From NCBI GenBank assembly GCA_001983475.1, contig LJHD01000234.1, positions 1 through 34,952 of the forward strand: DNA of 34,952 nucleotides, written 5' to 3'. This document shows positions 1 through 8,253 of the stretch, piece after piece; positions within the stretch are counted from its first letter, which is position 1, and each line of letters opens with the position of its first letter. The notes under the pieces were generated by a model. That model was not told the origin of the DNA, did no database searches, and worked only from the letters and a program-made list of their open reading frames with translations. Made by a program: the position numbers and the translations under genes. This DNA comes from Candidatus Epulonipiscium fishelsonii. GTDB taxonomy: Bacteria > Bacillota > Clostridia > Lachnospirales > Cellulosilyticaceae.

Positions 1-16
1 AGAGGAGGAAATATAA

Positions 17-1129
17 ATGGCAGATTTAAAATTAACAAACATATGCAAAGAATATTCTAATGGATTTAAGGCGGTAAAGGATTTTTGTTTGGATATACAA
101 GATAAAGAATTTATTATATTCGTAGGTCCATCAGGATGTGGAAAATCTACAACTTTACGTATGATAGCTGGACTCGAAGAAATTACAAGTGGAGAATTAT
201 ATATTGGAGATAAGCTTTGCAATGATGTTGCACCAAAAGACCGTGATATAGCAATGGTTTTTCAGAATTATGCATTATATCCACATATGACTGTATATGA
301 TAATATGGCATTTGGTTTAAAATTGCGTAAAACTCCAAAAGAAGAAATTGATAGAAGAGTTCGTGAGGCAGCAAAAATTCTTGATATTGACCAATGTTTA
401 GATAGAAAACCAAAGGCACTTTCAGGTGGACAAAGACAACGTGTTGCTATGGGGCGTGCAATTGTTCGTGAACCAAAAGTATTCTTGATGGATGAACCAT
501 TATCAAACCTTGATGCAAAACTTCGTGTTCAAATGAGAACAGAAATTTCTAAATTACATCAAAGATTACAAACTACATTTATTTACGTTACACATGACCA
601 AGTTGAAGCCATGACACTAGGAACACGAATTGTTGTTTTAAAAGATGGAATTACTCAACAAGTCGATTCACCAGCAAAATTATATGCTGAACCAAAAAAT
701 CTATTTGTTGCTGGATTTATCGGTTCTCCACAAATGAACTTTATTGAATGTAAAGTAGCAAAAGAAAATGGCCAATTTATTCTTAATTTTGGAAAATCAA
801 AAGTTCCTCTACCACAAAGTAAAACTGAAAAACTAGAAAGTTATGTTGGAAAAAATATAATGATGGGAATTCGACCAGAACACACAGCAGATATGGATAC
901 AGTTGTTGAATCTGAAATTTCAAGATATGCAGTTGTTTCAGCTAAAGTGGAAGTTACAGAAATGTTAGGATCCGAAACATATTTATACATGGTATGTGAA
1001 GGAACAAATATGACTGGAAGAGTAGACCCAAGTTGTAAAGCTGGTGCAGGAAGTACTGTAAAACTAGGAATTGAAGTAAATAAAATTCATTTATTTGACC
1101 TTGATACACAACTAACAATAACAAATTAA
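17..1129 (+). CDS. Sugar ABC transporter ATP-binding protein, MsmK/UgpC family
   Basis: This 370-residue protein is the ATPase of a binding-protein-dependent sugar importer; two copies would sit under the permease pair at the cytoplasmic face and drive uptake. Visible motifs are the Walker A loop GPSGCGKST (residues 37-45), the ABC signature LSGGQ (135-139), Walker B ending in MDE (158-160) and the switch histidine of VTHD (H193). The C-terminal third (about 235-370) is the TOBE-type regulatory region that separates the MsmK/UgpC/MalK group from generic ATPases. An AGGAGG site lies just before the ATG. Such ATPases often serve several sugar permeases, and no permease or binding protein is visible here, so the substrate is unknown. 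A terminator follows directly. Family call is firm; the substrate is not. Confidence 0.95.
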   Translation: MADLKLTNICKEYSNGFKAVKDFCLDIQDKEFIIFVGPSGCGKSTTLRMIAGLEEITSGELYIGDKLCNDVAPKDRDIAMVFQNYALYPHMTVYDNMAFGLKLRKTPKEEIDRRVREAAKILDIDQCLDRKPKALSGGQRQRVAMGRAIVREPKVFLMDEPLSNLDAKLRVQMRTEISKLHQRLQTTFIYVTHDQVEAMTLGTRIVVLKDGITQQVDSPAKLYAEPKNLFVAGFIGSPQMNFIECKVAKENGQFILNFGKSKVPLPQSKTEKLESYVGKNIMMGIRPEHTADMDTVVESEISRYAVVSAKVEVTEMLGSETYLYMVCEGTNMTGRVDPSCKAGAGSTVKLGIEVNKIHLFDLDTQLTITN

Positions 1130-1133
1130 TTTA

Positions 1134-1165
1134 TCCTCCCTTTTTATGGGAGGACTTTTTGTTTA
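1134..1165 (+). terminator. Rho-independent terminator after the ABC ATPase
   Basis: TCCTCCC (1134-1140) pairs with GGGAGGA (1148-1154) across a 7-nt T-rich loop, followed by C and a T-rich run. It ends the ABC ATPase transcript and separates it from the PTS regulator. Confidence 0.85.
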
Positions 1166-1315
1166 GATTTTTTAGTATAGTAAACTTATACAATTTAAAA
1201 CCAACCACTTATTATAGATAAAATTAACAACTAAGATTAAGTTTCATTGGATAAATTTATATATACTTAACTTGTATGTCAGTAAGGTTAATGACAAAAG
1301 ATATATAAGAATAAG

Positions 1316-1344
1316 TTGAAATTTCTTATTATAATAGTTAAAAT
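1316..1344 (+). promoter_or_regulatory. Probable sigma-A promoter of the PRD regulator / PTS genes
   Basis: TTGAAA (1316-1321) and TAAAAT (1339-1344) are separated by 17 nt. A second possible -10, TATAAT, overlaps at 1344-1349. The start codon at 1367 follows an AAGGAG site. The upstream part of this 237-bp gap carries a short TGTCA/TGACA inverted repeat near 1278-1297, which could be an operator but is too short to assert. Confidence 0.5.
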
Positions 1345-1366
1345 ATAATTAAGAAGGAGTTTAAAA

Positions 1367-3460
1367 ATGAAGTTGACTTTAAGACAAATAGAAATTGTTA
1401 AACTAATTTTGGAAACTAGCATTCAACAACCCTGTAGTATGCAGTCTATTTCAGATAAGTTAAATATTAGTTCAAGAACTGTTTCAAGAGAATTCTCTAT
1501 AATAGAAAATTGGTTTAAAAATAATAATTTGATATTGATTAAAAAAGCAGGAATAGGAGTTTATTGGGAAAAAAATGATGTATCTTTTCAAGAAGTTAAA
1601 ATTCTATTAAAAGATGCACTATGTAATAAAGAATTTACTCCTGAGGAACGAAAATATTATATTATCGGGGAACTATTAAATAGTAAAGAAGCTATAAAAT
1701 CAAATTATTTTATAACAAAGCTAGGTATTTCAATAAAAGTATTTAAAATTGATTTTCAACAAGTAACACTTTGGATAGAAAATCATGGATTATCAATTTC
1801 TAACAAACCTTCTGTTGGCTTAAGTATTACTCAAAATGAAGTAAACATAAGAAAAGCTATTATATCTCTAACATATGAAATATATGGAGATACACTAGTA
1901 ACAAGCCTTATAAAAGAACAAAGCCTTCAAATTAGTACCATGAACAAAAATATATTTAATTTTTTAAATATAGAGCAGATAAAAATTATTAAACAAATTA
2001 TATCAAATACAAATGAAGATGCAAACTTTAATGATAGATCATATATAGCAACAATAATGTATTTACTAGTAGCAGTGTACCGAATTAAAAAAAGTAAATA
2101 TATTTATGCAACATATGAAAATATGGATCATGATTATATAAAACCATACTTTGAAATTACAAAAAAAATTACTGCACAGCTAGAAAAGCAATATAAATGT
2201 ACATTTACACATTATGAAAATATATATTTAACTAAATATTTATTAGCTTTAGATATAGCTTTAGTAGAAGGCTCTGAATTAATTAATGTTCTATTTAATA
2301 AAATTAATCAAGATGTAAAAGAACTAGTAGATAAAACAGGATATATATTGAATATGAATTTTAAAAACAATAAAACATTAGTTAAAAGTTTAATTTCTCA
2401 TTTTAAATTATCTATACCAAGAATGAAAATGGACATTTCAGTGCAAAATTTTCATGTTGCTTTTTTAAAAAAAAATTATGAAGATATTTTTAATGCAACT
2501 AAGCAAAGTCTTTCAGAAATTTTATTAAAATATGATATTGAAAAGATACCAGATGAAGAAATAGGATTTGTTACCACATATTTTTGCGTAGCTAAAGATA
2601 AATTTTTAGAGCAGCAAAAAGTTAAAGTTGTACTTACATGTCCTTCGGGATTGGGTACTGCAATTATGATAAAAAACAGTCTTTTAAAATATTTTTCAAA
2701 TTTTGAAATAGTAGAAATAGTATCTATTATAAATCTTGATATAAATAAGTTAAAAGAATTAGGTGTTAAATTTATAATTTCCACAGTAAACTTAAATGAA
2801 GACTTTCCTTATATAAAAGTTAATCCGATGTTGTCATCTGAAGATAAGGTTAATTTAAAAAGTCTTGTAGAAAAATATGGAGCGTTTGAAGAATACAATG
2901 TAAAAAGAAAAAAAATTCAAAAGCAAACGGGGGTAAATTTACCATCCATTAACCAAATTATACAAGCTAGTGAACTTGGTATAGAAATATCAAATTTAAT
3001 TAACAATATCTTTTTTTATAAAAGTAATGATATAACTTCTAAATTAGAGATAATTCAAAAAATATCAATTTTATTAGGGGAAACAGAAGCAGATATATTA
3101 GCAATTCAAAAAGGACTGCAAGAGAGAGAATTAATAAGCAGTACTTATATAAGAGAATCTAATGTATATTTGTTTCATTGTAAAACTAGCGGAGTAACTC
3201 ATTCGAAGTTTGGATTTTTTAAATTAACAAATCCATTTCAAAATAAAAGTGGATATTGGGTATGCGGAGGAATTCTTTTATTAATACCTGAAAATTCAAC
3301 TAAGTTTCAGATTGATATCTTTACAATGATAAGTAAGAGTTTGACAGATGAAAGAATAATGGAAAAACTAATTACAGTAGAAAGCAAAGTAGAAGTAGTT
3401 AGTGTAATAGAAAGCAGTTTATCACAACTATTTGTAGAAAAATTAAAAATCTGTTTATAA
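1367..3460 (+). CDS. PRD-domain transcriptional activator with EIIB- and EIIA-like domains (MtlR/LicR type)
   Basis: A 697-residue PTS-controlled regulator, probably of the permease and mannosidase genes downstream. Order of domains: N-terminal DNA-binding HTH (about 1-65, with SSRTVSREF at 35-43), a second Mga-like HTH (about 90-165), two PTS regulation domains (about 195-300 and 305-410), an EIIB-like domain with its phospho-cysteine in TCPSGLGTA (C425), and a C-terminal EIIA-like domain with the phospho-histidine in YLFHCKTSG (H604). In PRD2 the first histidine is present (H345). The usual PRD1 histidines seem replaced (VAVYRIKK near 235-242; LTKYLLAL near 288-295), and the second PRD2 histidine appears to be tyrosine (FVTTYF, 401-406). 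It has no N-terminal RNA-binding antiterminator domain, so it should act on DNA. Family firm, target inferred from position. Confidence 0.9.
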   Translation: MKLTLRQIEIVKLILETSIQQPCSMQSISDKLNISSRTVSREFSIIENWFKNNNLILIKKAGIGVYWEKNDVSFQEVKILLKDALCNKEFTPEERKYYIIGELLNSKEAIKSNYFITKLGISIKVFKIDFQQVTLWIENHGLSISNKPSVGLSITQNEVNIRKAIISLTYEIYGDTLVTSLIKEQSLQISTMNKNIFNFLNIEQIKIIKQIISNTNEDANFNDRSYIATIMYLLVAVYRIKKSKYIYATYENMDHDYIKPYFEITKKITAQLEKQYKCTFTHYENIYLTKYLLALDIALVEGSELINVLFNKINQDVKELVDKTGYILNMNFKNNKTLVKSLISHFKLSIPRMKMDISVQNFHVAFLKKNYEDIFNATKQSLSEILLKYDIEKIPDEEIGFVTTYFCVAKDKFLEQQKVKVVLTCPSGLGTAIMIKNSLLKYFSNFEIVEIVSIINLDINKLKELGVKFIISTVNLNEDFPYIKVNPMLSSEDKVNLKSLVEKYGAFEEYNVKRKKIQKQTGVNLPSINQIIQASELGIEISNLINNIFFYKSNDITSKLEIIQKISILLGETEADILAIQKGLQERELISSTYIRESNVYLFHCKTSGVTHSKFGFFKLTNPFQNKSGYWVCGGILLLIPENSTKFQIDIFTMISKSLTDERIMEKLITVESKVEVVSVIESSLSQLFVEKLKICL

Positions 3461-3512
3461 GAAAACAAATTCTTGTAAACAAAAGATAAATCACACTAAA
3501 AGGGGGAAGAGT

Positions 3513-5417
3513 ATGAATTTATCAAATTTAACGAATTCAAATTTAATTTTGTTAAATAATAATGCAAAAACAAAAGATGAAGTTATAAAGACACTTGTAA
3601 ATAAACTTTACAAAAATGGAAAACTTTCATCTGAAGAAGGTTTTTTAAAGGCTGTTTTTGACAGAGAAAAACTTTCAGCAACAGGATTAGAAGGAGGCTT
3701 GGCGATACCTCATGGAAAATCTAATTTTGTAAAAGAAGCATCCTTTGCAGTAATGTCTACAAAAAATATTGTTGGGTGGGAAAGTCTTGATCCAGATAAT
3801 GAAGTAAAATATATTTTCTTACTAGCAATTCCTGAAGCAGCAGCTGGAGATACACATCTTGAGTTACTTTCAGAGCTTATGACAAGAATGAGCGATGAGG
3901 AATATAAAGAAAAGTTATTTGCTTCAAAAGATGTAAAACAATTTATGACCAATTTAGATAATGAACTTGTGGATAATACAGGCGATATTGTTTATACTAA
4001 ATCTATAGTAGCAGTTACTGCATGTCCTGCAGGTATTGCTCATACTTATATGGCAGCGGAAGCTTTGGTTAAAGCTGGAAACAATATGGGTGTTAAAGTC
4101 TATGTTGAAAAACAAGGTGCAAATGGAACTGAAGACCGACACACATCTGAAAACTTAAAAAATGCAGATGCAGCAATTTTTGCGGTAGCAGTTGGTGTAA
4201 AAGAAGAAGATAGATTTAAACATTTAGCAATAACAAAAGTTGGAGTTGCAGAACCATTAAAAGATGCAGAAGGAATAATTAAAAAAGCTTTAGAAAAAGC
4301 GGAAAACCATAAAAAAGGTGACTACGTTGAAACAGCAAGTAGTGAAGAAAAAGAAAGTATTGGTAGTCTTGTTAAACAATCTGTTATGACTGGTATTTCA
4401 TATATGGTACCACTAATTATAGCAGCTGGTATGATTAATGCTATGGCAGTTATGGCTGCAAACTTGTTTGATTTGCAACATTTATATGACCATGCAACAG
4501 GAGCAGGCAGTTGGTTAAATAACTTTAGAGTTTTAGGTTCAACATTATTTGGAACATTCTTAATTCCAGTTTTAGCAGCATATATGTCATATTCATTAGC
4601 AGACAAAACAGGATTAGTTTCAGGTTTTGCAGCCGGTATAATTGCTAATATGATTGGCGGAGGTTTCCTTGCTGGTATGGCGGGAGGTTTATTTGCTGGT
4701 TTTACTGTAAGAGCATTGAAAAAATATCTTCCTGCTAAAGGAACATTTGCAGGATTTGTAAGTTTTTGGTGTTATCCAGTATTTAGTACAATAATAGTTG
4801 GTTTAGGTATGTTCTTTATAATTGGTCCACCAGTTGCATGGATTAATCAAGCGTTATTGAATTTCTTAGAATCACTTGGTGGAACAAATGCAGCATTACT
4901 TGGGGCAGTTATTGGAATAATGGTTTCATTTGACCTTGGAGGTCCAGTAAATAAAGCTGCGTACACTTTCTGTGCGGGAGCTATGGCTGAAGGAATTCTT
5001 ATGCCATATTGTGCATTTGCATCAATAAAAATGGTTTCAGGGTTTGCTGTAACTTTGATAACAATGATTGATAAACAAAACTATACACAAGACCAACAAG
5101 ATGTTGGTAAAACAACTTGGATTTTAGCACTAGCTGGTATTACTGAAGGAGCAATTCCTTTTATGATGGCAGACCCATTAAGAGTAATTTTCTCTTTATG
5201 TACGGGTTCAGCTGTAACAGGAATACTAGTTGCACTTTTTGATGTTGGTCTTAACGTACCTGGAGCTGGTATTTTCTCATTATTTATGCTAACTCCATCA
5301 CCAGGAAGCTCATATTTTGTAGCTGCAACCGTATGGCTAGGCAGTGCAATACTAGGAGCAATAATTTCAACCGCACTATTGTATATTTCAAAACGTAAAT
5401 TTCAAAAAAATAAGTAA
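3513..5417 (+). CDS. mngA: PTS EIIABC permease, fructose family, probable 2-O-alpha-mannosyl-D-glycerate transporter
   Basis: A 634-residue membrane permease that imports and phosphorylates its sugar. Three fused domains are visible: EIIA (about 1-150) with the phospho-histidine in AIPHGKS (H67); EIIB (about 160-260) with the phospho-cysteine in TACPAGIAHTYMAA (C171); and a hydrophobic EIIC from about 285 to the end with many glycine-rich membrane segments. The A-B-C order is that of fructose-family and MngA permeases. It begins 52 nt after the PRD regulator, behind an AAGGGGGAAG ribosome site, so the two are probably cotranscribed. A terminator hairpin and then a GH38 mannosidase follow; this pairing is what suggests mannosylglycerate rather than fructose. 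Class certain; substrate inferred from the neighbour. Confidence 0.85.
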   Translation: MNLSNLTNSNLILLNNNAKTKDEVIKTLVNKLYKNGKLSSEEGFLKAVFDREKLSATGLEGGLAIPHGKSNFVKEASFAVMSTKNIVGWESLDPDNEVKYIFLLAIPEAAAGDTHLELLSELMTRMSDEEYKEKLFASKDVKQFMTNLDNELVDNTGDIVYTKSIVAVTACPAGIAHTYMAAEALVKAGNNMGVKVYVEKQGANGTEDRHTSENLKNADAAIFAVAVGVKEEDRFKHLAITKVGVAEPLKDAEGIIKKALEKAENHKKGDYVETASSEEKESIGSLVKQSVMTGISYMVPLIIAAGMINAMAVMAANLFDLQHLYDHATGAGSWLNNFRVLGSTLFGTFLIPVLAAYMSYSLADKTGLVSGFAAGIIANMIGGGFLAGMAGGLFAGFTVRALKKYLPAKGTFAGFVSFWCYPVFSTIIVGLGMFFIIGPPVAWINQALLNFLESLGGTNAALLGAVIGIMVSFDLGGPVNKAAYTFCAGAMAEGILMPYCAFASIKMVSGFAVTLITMIDKQNYTQDQQDVGKTTWILALAGITEGAIPFMMADPLRVIFSLCTGSAVTGILVALFDVGLNVPGAGIFSLFMLTPSPGSSYFVAATVWLGSAILGAIISTALLYISKRKFQKNK

Positions 5418-5489
5418 TGAAGTTAATTGCTTTCTCATAAAATTTGGGGAAGAAAGTTTGCAAAAGCTTGTTTAAATAAATAAAAAAAT

Positions 5490-5517
5490 GGGGGCTATAT
5501 TAATAGTCCCTTTTTTA
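5490..5517 (+). terminator. Terminator hairpin between the PTS permease and the mannosidase
   Basis: GGGGCTA (5491-5497) pairs with TAGTCCC (5504-5510), with one G-T pair and a 6-nt loop, followed by TTTTTT. It lies inside what should be one functional unit, so it would lower or gate expression of the downstream mannosidase. No alternative antiterminator fold was recognised. Confidence 0.75.
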
Positions 5518-5546
5518 TAAATTATTATGTTGAGGAGAATATAAAA

Positions 5547-8177
5547 ATGGCAAAAAATGTACACATTGTACCACATATGCATTGGGATAGAGAATGGTAT
5601 TTTACAACAGAGGAGTCAAGAATTTTACTAGTTAATAATATGAATGAAATTATGGATATGCTTGAAAATAATCCAAATTATCCATATTATGTTTTGGATG
5701 GGCAAACAGCAATATTAGAAGACTACTTTGATGTGAAGCCTGAAAATAGAGAAAGAGTAAAAAAATTAGTGCAAGAAGGCAAGCTAATAATTGGTCCATG
5801 GTATACTCAAACTGATGAAATGGTTGTGGGTGCAGAATCTATTACTAGGAATTTATTATATGGGATAAAAGATTGTAAAGAATTTGGCGAACCTATGATG
5901 ATTGGATATTTGCCAGATTCTTTTGGTCAAAGTGAAAAATTGCCTGAAATATTAAATGGATTTGATATAACTAGATGTATGTTTTGGAGAGGTAGCTCTG
6001 AACGTCATGGAACAAATAAGCAAAACTTTAAATGGTGTGGAGAAACTTCTGGAGAAGTAATCGTACAACTTTTACCTATGGGATATGCTATAGGCAAATA
6101 TTTACCAGTTGAATTTGAAGCGTTGAAAAAAAGATTAGATAAATTTTTTCCAGTACTAGAGCGTGGAACAATAACCGATGATATTTTATTTCCAAATGGA
6201 CATGATCAAATGCCTATTCAGAAAAATATATTTGAGGTTATGGATCAAATGAAAAATATTTATCCAGATAAAAATTATTTTTTGAGCAAATATGAAAATG
6301 TATTTGAAGTTTTAGAAAAAGTGGAAAACGTTGATACTATTAAAGGAGAACTTTTAGATGGAAAATATATGAGAGTTCACCGTAGCATTTTTTCAACACG
6401 TGCAGATATAAAATCAGCTAATACTCGCATTGAAAATAAAATTACAAATGTGCTTGAGCCTCTAGCTTCAATAGCATATAGTCTAGGGGCAAGTTATGAA
6501 GAAGGACTTATCGAGGCAATTTGGAAAGAAATTATGAAAAATCATGCCCATGATTCAATTGGCTGTTGTTGTAGTGACAAAGTTCATCAAGCTATAGTAA
6601 ATAGATTTTTCACAGCTGAAGATAAAACAGACGAATTAATTCGTTACTATAAACGTAAGATTGTTGATGCAATTCCTTGTGATATCACTCTTGATAAATT
6701 AACAGCATTTAACTTTTTACCTTATGAAAGAAATACTATGGTTGAAGCTGAAATAATTACTAAGATGAAGAACTTTAAACTAGTGGATGAAAACAATATA
6801 GAATATGACTTTGATTTGGTTTCTAAGGAAATTGTTGATGCAGGACTTATTGATAGACAAATTGTGCATTATGGGGATTATGACCCTTTTGTAAAATATA
6901 CAATTACTATTGCTGATACTCTTCCTTCAATGGGATATAAAACTTATTTAATTAAAGAAATGGAAGGAACTTTGGAAATTCCTGATACGTATGTACAAGG
7001 TGAACAAAGTAACGAAGCAACATCTGTAATAAGTTATAATGGAAAGTTTTATAAAATAAATGTAACACAAAATGGTACACTAGAGATTTACGATAAAGAA
7101 AATGATATAACTTACAAAGATGTTTTACTAATAGAAGATGGTAGTGATGATGGAGATGAATATGACTTTTCATCACTTGAAGATGACTTTATAGTAACAT
7201 CTAAAGATGTAAATGCTAAAAAAATAGTAAAAACATTTAAACATCATACAGATATAACAGTTAATTTTGAAATGACTGTACCAAAAGATCTAGACAGCAG
7301 AAAAAATAAAAAATGTGATGCAACTTTAAAATTTAACATGTCTATCAAGCTGAGGGAAGATTGCCCAATTATTCGCTTGAATATAGATATAGATAATACT
7401 GCTTGTGATCATAGAGTCAGAGTATTAGTACCAAATGGACTTTCAAGTAAATTTAGTATATCTGATAATCAATTTGGGAATATTAAACGTCCTGTTTATG
7501 ATGCAGCAATGGATGTATGGGAAAAAGAAGGTTGGGATGAACGCCCAGACTCAATTTATCCAATGCTTTCTTATGTAGCTTTGGACAATGAAAAAGGAAT
7601 GGCAGTTTTAACAAATTCTGTTCGTGAATTTGAAGTTATATCTTATAAAGAAAAATATGATACAATTGCTATAACTTTATTTAGAAGTGTTGGATTTTTA
7701 GGCAAAGAAGAATTATATAGAAGACCTGGAAGACCTTCTGGAATAAAACTTCCTACTCCAAATTCGCAACTTCTTGGAAGACAATCATTTGAGTTAGCAC
7801 TAGCGCCAAATTGTTCACGTCTTGAAATGTTAGCAAAAGCATATGTTACTCCAGTGGAAACTTATAATAAAATGCCATATAATGCAATGAAATTAAATCC
7901 GCCAAACTTTATTTCACCATATAGCTATAGTTTATTAAATGATCCAAATAAAAGTTTTGTGCTTTCTACTTTGAAAAAACAAGAAGGTAAAGATGGTTTA
8001 GTTTTAAGAGCATATCAAACTAGACAGCCACAACAAGAAACTACTCTTGAGATAAATCATAATAGAAAAGTGGTAGCAGAATTGAATTTAGCAGAAAATG
8101 TTATTAAAGAACAAGGAAACGACTTATTGATTCCTTCTAATGTAGTAAAAAGCTTTTTAATCATTGAAAAATTGTAG
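5547..8177 (+). CDS. mngB: GH38 alpha-mannosidase, probable mannosylglycerate hydrolase
   Basis: A retaining zinc-dependent glycosidase of 876 residues, very close to the length of E. coli MngB (about 877). It lacks a signal peptide and so is cytoplasmic, as needed to cleave a PTS-imported phosphorylated sugar. Visible active-site features: the N-terminal metal-binding PHMHWDREW (H12 and D14), the nucleophile aspartate in GYLPDSFGQ (D124), and the later zinc histidine in NHAHDSIG (H335). The rest is the middle three-helix and C-terminal beta-sandwich region of family 38. A GAGGAG site precedes the ATG. It follows a PTS permease, matching the MngA/MngB arrangement that gives mannose 6-phosphate and glycerate. 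Other alpha-mannosides remain possible. Family firm, exact substrate inferred. Confidence 0.9.
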   Translation: MAKNVHIVPHMHWDREWYFTTEESRILLVNNMNEIMDMLENNPNYPYYVLDGQTAILEDYFDVKPENRERVKKLVQEGKLIIGPWYTQTDEMVVGAESITRNLLYGIKDCKEFGEPMMIGYLPDSFGQSEKLPEILNGFDITRCMFWRGSSERHGTNKQNFKWCGETSGEVIVQLLPMGYAIGKYLPVEFEALKKRLDKFFPVLERGTITDDILFPNGHDQMPIQKNIFEVMDQMKNIYPDKNYFLSKYENVFEVLEKVENVDTIKGELLDGKYMRVHRSIFSTRADIKSANTRIENKITNVLEPLASIAYSLGASYEEGLIEAIWKEIMKNHAHDSIGCCCSDKVHQAIVNRFFTAEDKTDELIRYYKRKIVDAIPCDITLDKLTAFNFLPYERNTMVEAEIITKMKNFKLVDENNIEYDFDLVSKEIVDAGLIDRQIVHYGDYDPFVKYTITIADTLPSMGYKTYLIKEMEGTLEIPDTYVQGEQSNEATSVISYNGKFYKINVTQNGTLEIYDKENDITYKDVLLIEDGSDDGDEYDFSSLEDDFIVTSKDVNAKKIVKTFKHHTDITVNFEMTVPKDLDSRKNKKCDATLKFNMSIKLREDCPIIRLNIDIDNTACDHRVRVLVPNGLSSKFSISDNQFGNIKRPVYDAAMDVWEKEGWDERPDSIYPMLSYVALDNEKGMAVLTNSVREFEVISYKEKYDTIAITLFRSVGFLGKEELYRRPGRPSGIKLPTPNSQLLGRQSFELALAPNCSRLEMLAKAYVTPVETYNKMPYNAMKLNPPNFISPYSYSLLNDPNKSFVLSTLKKQEGKDGLVLRAYQTRQPQQETTLEINHNRKVVAELNLAENVIKEQGNDLLIPSNVVKSFLIIEKL

Positions 8178-8183
8178 AATTGT

Positions 8184-8206
8184 AGGGGGGAACAATGTTC
8201 TCCCCT
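8184..8206. repeat. 23-bp palindrome between convergent genes
   Basis: A near-perfect palindrome with 11-bp arms (one G-T pair) around a central A, core GAACAATGTTC. It lies 7 bp after the mannosidase stop. No good T-run follows on either strand, so it is at best a weak bidirectional terminator. A second copy of the same design is at 10400-10418, on the other side of the flavin reductase gene. Confidence 0.7.
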
Positions 8207-8227
8207 ATTCGGTTTATTCATAATAAA

Positions 8228-8252
8228 AGAAACAGTCCTTTGGTCTTTTTCT
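8228..8252 (-). terminator. Imperfect terminator hairpin of the flavin reductase gene
   Basis: AGAAACAGTCC (8228-8238) pairs with GGTCTTTTTCT (8242-8252) with two mismatches and a 3-nt loop. On the minus strand it starts just past the stop codon and is followed by a T-rich stretch. Confidence 0.5.
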
Positions 8253-8253
8253 C

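Noticed and set aside
1367-3460. RNA-binding BglG-type antiterminator acting on the terminator at 5490
   Set aside because: The protein begins with a DNA-binding HTH and has no CAT RNA-binding domain; no RAT sequence was seen before the terminator.
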